Shown here: positions 7,061 through 11,245 of the stretch, in pieces
Position numbering within the stretch: the stretch's first letter is position 1
Layout: each line of letters opens with the position of its first letter
Assembly: GCA_025361385.1 (NCBI GenBank)
Contig: JANYAJ010000409.1
Span: 1-11,245 of the forward strand
DNA length: 11,245 nt
Direction of reading: 5' to 3'
From: Nitrospira sp.
GTDB taxonomy: Bacteria > Nitrospirota > Nitrospiria > Nitrospirales > Nitrospiraceae
Made by a program: the position numbers and the translations under genes
The notes under the pieces: generated by a model
The model's input: the letters and a program-made list of their open reading frames with translations, nothing else
Told to the model about the DNA's origin: nothing
Databases searched by the model: none

Positions 7061-7427
7061 AACGCTCCATCGGATAGCCCGCATCCCGCCAGGCTTTGAT
7101 GCCCCCATTCATCGACACAACATTCGTATAGCCCATCTGCTGAAGGACATCCGCGGCCAAAGCAGACCGGTAGCCCCCTCCGCAATACAACACAATAGCC
7201 TCCTCCTTATTGGGAATGAACGTTTCTACATCGCGCTCAATAATGCCTTTTCCCAGATGCCGGGCGCCCTTCGCATGATCCTTCGCAAATTCAAGATCCT
7301 CACGCACATCGAGAAAATGCAGCGCCTCACCCCGGTCGAGTCTCGCCTTGGCCTGCTCGATCGTACATTCCTTCACCCGCCCTCGTGCCGCCTCCACTAG
7401 CTTGAGAAAGCCTGGATTATGTTGCAT
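7059..7427 (-). CDS. Rhodanese-domain protein (single domain)
   Basis: A 122-residue single-domain rhodanese homologue, probably cytosolic. Residues 36-42 (LHFLDVR) form the conserved strand and Asp-Val-Arg motif. The active-site loop CGGGYR spans 82-87, with catalytic Cys82 set to carry a persulfide, and GGIKAWRDAGYP closes the domain. Family members transfer sulfane sulfur to thiol acceptors; the acceptor here is unknown. The frame is open upstream to 7514, but that would overlap the radical SAM gene's 3' end. ATG 7427 is chosen because GGAG (7433-7436) lies 5 bases upstream and the predicted N-terminus then matches a compact domain. It begins 23 bases after the radical SAM stop on the same strand, so the two are probably one transcript. 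Its last codon overlaps the terminator-like hairpin. Confidence 0.9.
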   Translation of the reverse strand: MQHNPGFLKLVEAARGRVKECTIEQAKARLDRGEALHFLDVREDLEFAKDHAKGARHLGKGIIERDVETFIPNKEEAIVLYCGGGYRSALAADVLQQMGYTNVVSMNGGIKAWRDAGYPMER

Positions 7428-7450
7428 CCTCGCTCCATTCTCGATCCCAA

Positions 7451-8464
7451 TTAAAATAAGGTTGTTTGTCCGGTCCCAGGCCTGCGAAAGGTCGAGGGAA
7501 CCGTCTCGTCGCACAATGCTGGAAAGCCCGTTTTACGCTTGGCCACGGCAAACAATTGTTCGATCATCGTCCAATAGGGACCTCCGCCACGATGGCGTTC
7601 AAAGAAAGCGCCCTCACTCATTGCACCACCTCGCACCTCCCGAATTCGATTCATAATCTTCGTGATCCGATCGGGTAATGCCGCCGCCATACGCTCCAAG
7701 AACACCGGCTCGACAGAACCAGACAAACGCAACAACGTCGCCATCGCCTCCACCGCCCCAGCCTGTTTCGCTCGGGCCAACAGATCGGGCACATCCTCAT
7801 CGTTGAGACCCGGGATGAGTGGAGACAGCGAGATGCCGGTGGGAATGCCGGCATTCGCCAAGATTGCCATCGCCTCAAAGCGTTTCCGGCTGGAGGGGGC
7901 ATGGGGCTCGACCTTGCGCGCAACCTCATCGTCAGAAAACGGGATGCTGAAATACACACGAACCGACGCCTCCTCATGCAGCCGACGCAGCAGATCCAGA
8001 TCACGCAGCACCAACACCCCTTTCGTAATGATCGCGACCGGATTCCGATACTCGGCACAGACATCCAGACAGGCCCGCGTCAACTCCAGCGACGCCTCCA
8101 TCGGCTGATAACAATCGGTGTTCCCCGAGAACAGGATCAATTCACCCTTCCAGGAAGGCTTCTCGAACGTCCGTCGGAGCAAGGCTGCGGCCTCCCGTTT
8201 GACAATAATCTTGGACTCGAAGTCCGTCCCGGCGCCGAATCCCCAATACTCATGTGTCGGCCTGGCGTAGCAATAGGCGCAGGCATGAAAACAACCACGA
8301 TAGGGATTGAGGCTCCATCGGAACGGCAAATCAGGACTGTCGTTCCGACTGAGAATGTCACGGGTCGCATCCTCAAACATCTGCAGCGTGACATGGGGCG
8401 CAGGCTCCAAGAGATCCCGATGTTGTGAGTCAAATGGATTAGGGGGGTTCATCACCGTGCGCAT
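7451..8464 (-). CDS. PA0069-like radical SAM protein
   Basis: A 337-residue radical S-adenosylmethionine protein resembling the PA0069 family, which is related to SplB (spore photoproduct lyase) but has no settled substrate. The iron-sulfur cluster motif is CFHACAYC, with Cys58, Cys62 and Cys65, preceded by the characteristic SLNPYRGC. The downstream FSGNTDCYQPME, ITKGVLVLRDLDLL and GISLSPLIPGLND segments fit the TIM-barrel strands of this family. The C-terminus ends in RPGTGQTTLF. ATG 8464 is taken as the start; GAGG at 8476-8479 is 11 bases upstream, rather far, and ATG 8452 (residue 5) is an alternative without a visible ribosome site. It leads a probable two-gene unit with the rhodanese gene and is divergent from serS. 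A sulfur-related role with the rhodanese is speculative. Confidence 0.9.
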   Translation of the reverse strand: MRTVMNPPNPFDSQHRDLLEPAPHVTLQMFEDATRDILSRNDSPDLPFRWSLNPYRGCFHACAYCYARPTHEYWGFGAGTDFESKIIVKREAAALLRRTFEKPSWKGELILFSGNTDCYQPMEASLELTRACLDVCAEYRNPVAIITKGVLVLRDLDLLRRLHEEASVRVYFSIPFSDDEVARKVEPHAPSSRKRFEAMAILANAGIPTGISLSPLIPGLNDEDVPDLLARAKQAGAVEAMATLLRLSGSVEPVFLERMAAALPDRITKIMNRIREVRGGAMSEGAFFERHRGGGPYWTMIEQLFAVAKRKTGFPALCDETVPSTFRRPGTGQTTLF

Positions 8465-8544
8465 CGGGATATGGTCCTCGATCTACCCCGTCCTGTCAAC
8501 GGGACCAACCATGCCAGACTGGACAGCTCTCACGCTCCGATTGA

Positions 8545-8573
8545 TTGACTACGCCCTACCCCGATGTTAGATT
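8545..8573 (+). promoter_or_regulatory. Sigma70-type promoter for serS
   Basis: TTGACT (-35, 8545-8550) is followed by a 17-base spacer and TAGATT (-10, 8568-8573). Transcription would start near 8580, about 19 bases before ATG 8599. This also argues against any earlier serS start, because an upstream start in the same frame at 8545 would fall on the -35 box. Confidence 0.65.
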
Positions 8574-8598
8574 CCAGCGCTTTCAGGAACAGACAGCC

Positions 8599-9885
8599 AT
8601 GTACGACCTACGCTATTTACGAGACAACTTAGACACCACTAAGGAACAGCTTGGCCCCCGCGGAGCCGACGTCCCATGGGACAACCTGCGTACGCTGATC
8701 GAGCAACGTCGTGCCTTGACCGTCCAAGTCGAGCAACTTCGCTCTGAGCTGAAAAAGGGATCGGAGGACGTCGCCAAGCTGAAGCGGGAGAAACAACCGG
8801 CAGATGCTGCCATGGCTGCCATGAAGATGGTCGGCGAGCGGATCAAGACGATTGAGGACGAACTGCGTAGCGTTGAAGAGGCTCTAACCGATCTGAATCT
8901 CCGTATCCCGAATCTCCCCCATGCCTCGGTGCCTGCAGGTAAAAACGAGAGTAGCAACGTGGAGGCCAGACGGTGGGGAACCCCACCCACCCTGACCGCA
9001 CCAGCCAAGAGCCATTGGGATCTCGGCGAAGCCCTAGGCATTCTTGATTTCGACCGGGCCGCAAAAATTGCCGGTGCACGGTTTGCGGTCCTCACGGGAG
9101 CCGGCGCACGGCTCGAACGGGCCCTCATCAACTATATGTTGGACCTCCACACGACAGAGCATGGCTATCGGGAGGTTCTGCCGCCACTCCTCGTCAATCG
9201 AACGAGCATGACCGCGACCGGACAACTGCCCAAGTTCGAAGAGGACCTGTTTCGCTTGCGCGACGAAGACTATTTCTTGATCCCAACGGCAGAAGTACCG
9301 GTGACGAACCTCCACCGTGACGAGATCCTTGCCGAGACCAGCCTACCGATCCGGTATACGGCCTATACTCCCTGCTTTCGTCGCGAGGCAGGCTCCTATG
9401 GAAAAGATACCAGAGGGCTCATTCGCCTCCACCAATTCAACAAAGTAGAGTTAGTCGTGTTTGCGAAACCGGAACAGTCGTATGAGGAATTAGAACGGTT
9501 GACCGGCCATGCCGAAGCGATCTTGCAAGGACTGGGACTTCACTACCGGGTGATCACGCTCTGCACCGGCGATATGGGGTTTTCTGCGGCAAAGACCTAC
9601 GACATCGAAGTCTGGCTGCCGTCGCAAAACCATTTTCGAGAAATCTCATCCTGCAGCAACTTCGAAGGATTTCAAGCCAGGCGCGGCGGCATTCGATATA
9701 AAGGCCCCGCCGGAAAAAAAGATGCGAAGACAGAGTTCGTCCATACCCTCAACGGATCTGGACTTGCCGTTGGACGTACACTCGTGGCCATCCTCGAAAA
9801 CTACCAGCAGCCCGATGGGAGCATCACGATTCCTGACGTCCTGCGTCCCTACATGGGAGGGCTTGAGCGGATTCGCAACGAATAG
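8599..9885 (+). CDS. serS: Seryl-tRNA synthetase
   Basis: This class II aminoacyl-tRNA synthetase attaches serine to tRNA-Ser, and to tRNA-Sec where present, in the cytosol. The 428-residue product is the standard length. Residues about 28-110 form the long antiparallel coiled-coil arm that reaches the tRNA variable arm. The class II core shows TAEVP at 230-234, motif 2 beginning FRRE at 260-263 with [16 protein letters not shown], and motif 3 GLAVGRTL with Arg393. The start is ATG 8599 ([10 protein letters not shown], the usual SerRS opening), with AGGA at 8585-8588 ten bases upstream. An in-frame TTG at 8545 is rejected because it coincides with the promoter. A tRNA-Ser gene follows 63 bases after the stop and a second lies at the window's right edge, so enzyme and substrates are clustered. 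No terminator is evident between serS and the first tRNA. Confidence 0.97.
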   Translation: MYDLRYLRDNLDTTKEQLGPRGADVPWDNLRTLIEQRRALTVQVEQLRSELKKGSEDVAKLKREKQPADAAMAAMKMVGERIKTIEDELRSVEEALTDLNLRIPNLPHASVPAGKNESSNVEARRWGTPPTLTAPAKSHWDLGEALGILDFDRAAKIAGARFAVLTGAGARLERALINYMLDLHTTEHGYREVLPPLLVNRTSMTATGQLPKFEEDLFRLRDEDYFLIPTAEVPVTNLHRDEILAETSLPIRYTAYTPCFRREAGSYGKDTRGLIRLHQFNKVELVVFAKPEQSYEELERLTGHAEAILQGLGLHYRVITLCTGDMGFSAAKTYDIEVWLPSQNHFREISSCSNFEGFQARRGGIRYKGPAGKKDAKTEFVHTLNGSGLAVGRTLVAILENYQQPDGSITIPDVLRPYMGGLERIRNE

Positions 9886-9948
9886 GATAGAATCCAACCG
9901 TCCTAAGCGCGCATCATGATGAATGCTCACGGGCATAGAGGTTGAGTT

Positions 9949-10038
9949 GGAGGGGTGACGGAGCGGCCGAACGTGCCAGTCTTGAAAACTGGAGACCTCG
10001 CAAGGGGTCCGCGAGTTCAAATCTCGCCCCCTCCGCCA
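9949..10038 (+). tRNA. tRNA-Ser(UGA)
   Basis: A complete 90-base class II tRNA. The acceptor arms GGAGGGG (9949-9955) and CCCCTCC (10028-10034) pair fully, with discriminator G and an encoded CCA (10036-10038). The anticodon stem CCAGT/ACTGG flanks the loop CTTGAAA, giving anticodon TGA at 9983-9985, which reads UCA and other UCN codons. A long variable arm (roughly 9993-10010) and the T stem GCGAG/CTCGC with TTCAAAT loop identify it as serine. It sits 63 bases downstream of serS, possibly in the same transcript. Confidence 0.96.
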
Positions 10039-10235
10039 ACGCCGCAAAGAGATTCATGCCTTCTGGCAGTCGTCCTCTCGATTTCCTGATATCCCTTCCG
10101 CGCAGGGCGAGGTGTCCGCTTCCTCCTGAAGCAGCCTCACTCTATTCATACGTCTGGTCGTCTCATACCTAGCGCACAAATTCGCTACTCCTGATTCAAC
10201 TGTGGGCTCCCCTATTCAAGGACTGACTCCATCAT

Positions 10236-10259
10236 TTAATGCTCTATCTATAGCATTAA
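10236..10259. repeat. Inverted repeat, 8-bp arms
   Basis: TTAATGCT (10236-10243) and AGCATTAA (10252-10259) are perfect reverse complements around an 8-base spacer. The 24-base dyad in AT-rich DNA looks more like a dimeric regulator's binding site than a stable RNA hairpin. No copy of the arms was noticed elsewhere in the window. Confidence 0.6.
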
Positions 10260-10261
10260 CA

Positions 10262-10290
10262 TTGATTCATAACTTGCTGATATTTATGAA
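10262..10290 (+). promoter_or_regulatory. Candidate promoter inside the AT-rich patch
   Basis: TTGATT (10262-10267), a 17-base spacer and TATGAA (10285-10290) make a mediocre sigma70-like promoter (four matches in each box). TACAAT at 10300-10305 is a better -10 but lacks a good -35. Either would drive the zinc-ribbon gene. AT-rich sequence produces such matches easily, hence the low confidence. Confidence 0.3.
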
Positions 10291-10291
10291 T
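10265..10291. repeat. Second inverted repeat, 8-bp arms
   Basis: ATTCATAA (10265-10272) and TTATGAAT (10284-10291) are perfect reverse complements around an 11-base spacer. It begins only 5 bases after the first dyad ends, and its right arm overlaps the candidate -10 box at 10285-10290, so a bound protein there would affect transcription. Confidence 0.6.
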
Positions 10292-10445
10292 TATGCAATT
10301 ACAATCATGACATTTACGCCTGCGTAGCACCCCCACCTTTAGCACGACCTCACCTACCTCTACGGTATTTTCAACGGCCCGTCATTACTCCAATATCGCA
10401 CTCGATAGCGCGGCCCATGAGCATCATTTCTTGAAGGAGAGACCG

Positions 10446-10646
10446 ATGCACAAACAGATTGGAAAGATTGGAGCCATTCGTCGAGACCTGGACGGAAAAG
10501 CCTGTCCATTTTGTGGTGGCCGCAAGTACCAACTCGTACTCCGTGGGAGCATGCAACTGCAGCCAGGCGAACTCTTTGCCCGTTGCTCTCAATGCCAGCG
10601 CCCCCACGAACTCGATGACGAACTTGGCCGAATACTCTGGATGTAA
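10446..10646 (+). CDS. Small zinc-ribbon protein
   Basis: A 66-residue protein with four cysteines in two CxxC knuckles: Cys20 and Cys23 in CPFCGG, Cys47 and Cys50 in CSQCQ. The 23-residue intervening loop contains beta-type sequence (KYQLVLRG, GELFARC). This is the pattern of a zinc ribbon, a fold that binds one structural zinc and commonly contacts nucleic acid or protein. No known family is recognised. ATG 10446 has AAGGAG at 10434-10439 with 6-base spacing; TTG 10431 is rejected because it lies upstream of that site. The 113-residue gene follows after 39 bases, and both are probably on one transcript. Its position between two tRNA-Ser genes gives no functional clue. An RNA-binding or transcription-related role would be inference only. 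Confidence 0.75.
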   Translation: MHKQIGKIGAIRRDLDGKACPFCGGRKYQLVLRGSMQLQPGELFARCSQCQRPHELDDELGRILWM

Positions 10647-10685
10647 CAATACTTTCTCATTTTCCCAACAGAGGAGGAAGACACC

Positions 10686-11027
10686 ATGCACATCCTATCC
10701 ACCCAGATCCAATACATGAAACTACGCAGAGCGCGCATGAAACAGACGCGAACCGCATTGCACATGCTGACACTCAGCGGAGTCGTCAGGCCCAGCCATG
10801 TTGAGCTTCGCTACACGACACCCATCGCCAACACAACGGCCTTCCGCGCGCAGGCACAGGCGACTGAACATCCACTAATCCAACCTATCCCGTTACGGTC
10901 ATGGGAGCACGAGGCCACTCTCAGCAAGAGCCAAACATGGCAATGGGTACGCAGCCTCCCATCCGCCTTCGTCCATCTTGCATCAAAACCGATCGTGCTT
11001 CACTGGAACAAGCAGGTAGACGTATAG
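10686..11027 (+). CDS. Hypothetical basic protein, 113 residues
   Basis: No known family is recognised. The main support for a real gene is translational: AGGAGG (10672-10677) lies 8 bases before ATG 10686, the best ribosome site in this region, and the frame runs 113 codons to TAG 11025-11027. The product is basic and His/Arg/Gln-rich, with an N-terminal helix-prone segment (YMKLRRARMKQTRTALHML, residues 10-28) and a Trp-containing C-terminal half (SWEHEATL, TWQWVRSLPS). It has no signal peptide, membrane span or metal motif. It follows the zinc-ribbon gene by 39 bases. A minus-strand frame (10921-11109) overlaps its 3' end, so one of the two is spurious there; the strong Shine-Dalgarno favours this one. 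Confidence 0.55.
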   Translation: MHILSTQIQYMKLRRARMKQTRTALHMLTLSGVVRPSHVELRYTTPIANTTAFRAQAQATEHPLIQPIPLRSWEHEATLSKSQTWQWVRSLPSAFVHLASKPIVLHWNKQVDV

Positions 11028-11131
11028 GCCTCGCCATGCGCTCCAAGAGTTTTTCTTGCTCCACCTCGCGAATCGCTTGTACCTCCCACATGGCCTGAGG
11101 TAAGATCACGGCTCACTTGCTGGTCATCCCA

Positions 11132-11160
11132 CGATCATCGACATGCGTCGTACATGATCG
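11132..11160. other. Bulged hairpin upstream of tRNA-Ser(GCU)
   Basis: CGATCAT (11132-11138) pairs with ATGATCG (11154-11160), and inside it CGAC (11139-11142) pairs with GTCG (11147-11150) around an ATGC loop, leaving a 3-base bulge. It sits 105 bases after the 113-residue gene and 27 before the tRNA. It has no T-run, so it may be a weak terminator for the small-gene pair, a processing signal or a protein-binding dyad. Confidence 0.4.
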
Positions 11161-11187
11161 GGAACCCCGCATACAACTGAGACCCGT

Positions 11188-11245
11188 GGAGAGGTGGCCG
11201 AGTGGCCGAAGGCAACGGTTTGCTAAACCGTCGTAGGGGCAAAAC
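11188..11245 (+). tRNA. tRNA-Ser(GCU), 5' part (runs off the window)
   Basis: The sequence begins with acceptor strand GGAGAGG (11188-11194) and the TGGCCGAGTGGCCGAAGGC D-arm typical of bacterial tRNA-Ser. The anticodon stem ACGGT/ACCGT encloses TTGCTAA, giving anticodon GCT at 11222-11224, which reads AGC and AGU. The variable arm has started when the window ends at 11245, so T arm and acceptor 3' strand are not seen. TACAAC at 11172-11177 may be its -10 box, but the -35 region is poor. Confidence 0.9.

Larger units (their letters stand above)
10039..10445. other. About 400-base stretch with no gene between tRNA-Ser(UGA) and the zinc-ribbon gene
   Basis: No reading frame here has both a plausible ribosome site and protein-like composition. 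The first 150 bases match the G+C of the surroundings. Bases 10231-10320 are strikingly AT-rich (25 G/C of 90 by my count, 28%) and contain two inverted repeats and a weak promoter candidate. The remaining 125 bases lead to a good Shine-Dalgarno. If transcription starts in the AT-rich patch, the zinc-ribbon mRNA would have a leader of roughly 150 bases. Confidence 0.6.

Noticed and set aside
7428..7514. N-terminal extension of the rhodanese frame to 7514.
   Set aside because: It overlaps the radical SAM 3' end out of frame, and ATG 7427 has a well-placed GGAG.
8494..8499. TTGACA on the minus strand 30 bases upstream of the radical SAM start, as a -35 box.
   Set aside because: No acceptable -10 box lies 16-18 bases downstream; the position 17 bases away reads GACCAT.
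8545..8598. In-frame TTG start for serS at 8545.
   Set aside because: It falls on the -35 box of a good promoter, lacks a ribosome site, and would add 18 residues before the standard MYDLRYLR opening.
10371..10691. Minus-strand 106-codon frame across the zinc-ribbon gene.
   Set aside because: It is antisense to a gene with a good ribosome site and paired CxxC motifs, and has no recognisable features of its own.
10921..11109. Minus-strand 62-codon frame starting at GTG 11109, with a helix-like WEVQAIREVEQEKLLERMAR segment.
   Set aside because: No convincing ribosome site, a composition that turns noise-like after about 30 residues, and overlap with the plus-strand 113-residue gene that has a strong Shine-Dalgarno. 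The first 24 residues look real enough to deserve a homology search.
10015..11187. A repeat of the tRNA-Ser(UGA) 3' end as an attachment site for an integrated element.
   Set aside because: I looked for the T-arm/acceptor sequence downstream and saw only short CTCGCC-type matches, not a repeat of about 15 bases or more; no integrase is present.

Overview
The window reads as ordinary, gene-dense bacterial chromosome with moderately high G+C, apart from one AT-rich patch. No gene fixes the taxon. The mix (short-type 6-phosphogluconate dehydrogenase next to zwf, PA0069-type radical SAM protein, OmpH/Skp periplasmic chaperone, HD-GYP signalling) indicates a diderm (Gram-negative) bacterium. A Nitrospira-like organism is my guess from overall appearance, not something the sequence proves.

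Layout. Bases 1-1742 (+) carry the end of a 6-phosphogluconate dehydrogenase gene and a complete zwf, 11 bases apart, forming an oxidative pentose-phosphate operon. Facing it on the minus strand (1752-2714) are a thioredoxin-fold gene and an SGNH-hydrolase gene. Upstream of the hydrolase start lies a second, protein-like minus-strand frame (2714-2845) that ends in a TGATG overlap with it. It has no normal start codon and may be a small coupled gene or a frameshifted one. Bases 2875-6307 (+) are a two-gene operon: a 605-residue protein with HEAT-like C-terminal repeats, and an HD-GYP phosphohydrolase. Both proteins begin with what looks like the same roughly 130-residue module (KSSR-Y and SLDPH motifs, 94 and 93 residues apart). 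This is the best candidate here for an undescribed signalling pair.

Bases 6359-6999 hold an OmpH/Skp-like chaperone gene with its own sigma70-type promoter. It ends at a perfect 11-bp hairpin that reaches into the stop codon of the convergent rhodanese gene. The rhodanese gene and a PA0069-like radical SAM gene (7059-8464, minus) appear co-transcribed. Divergent from them is serS (8599-9885), with a good promoter, followed 63 bases later by tRNA-Ser(UGA).

The last 1.15 kb, between tRNA-Ser(UGA) and a truncated tRNA-Ser(GCU) at the right edge, is the least ordinary part. It starts with about 400 bases without a gene, containing a 28% G+C patch with two neighbouring 8-bp-arm inverted repeats. 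Two small genes with strong Shine-Dalgarno sequences follow: a four-cysteine zinc-ribbon protein and an unrecognised 113-residue protein. A hairpin then precedes the second tRNA. I see no CRISPR array, transposase, integrase or insertion-sequence ends.
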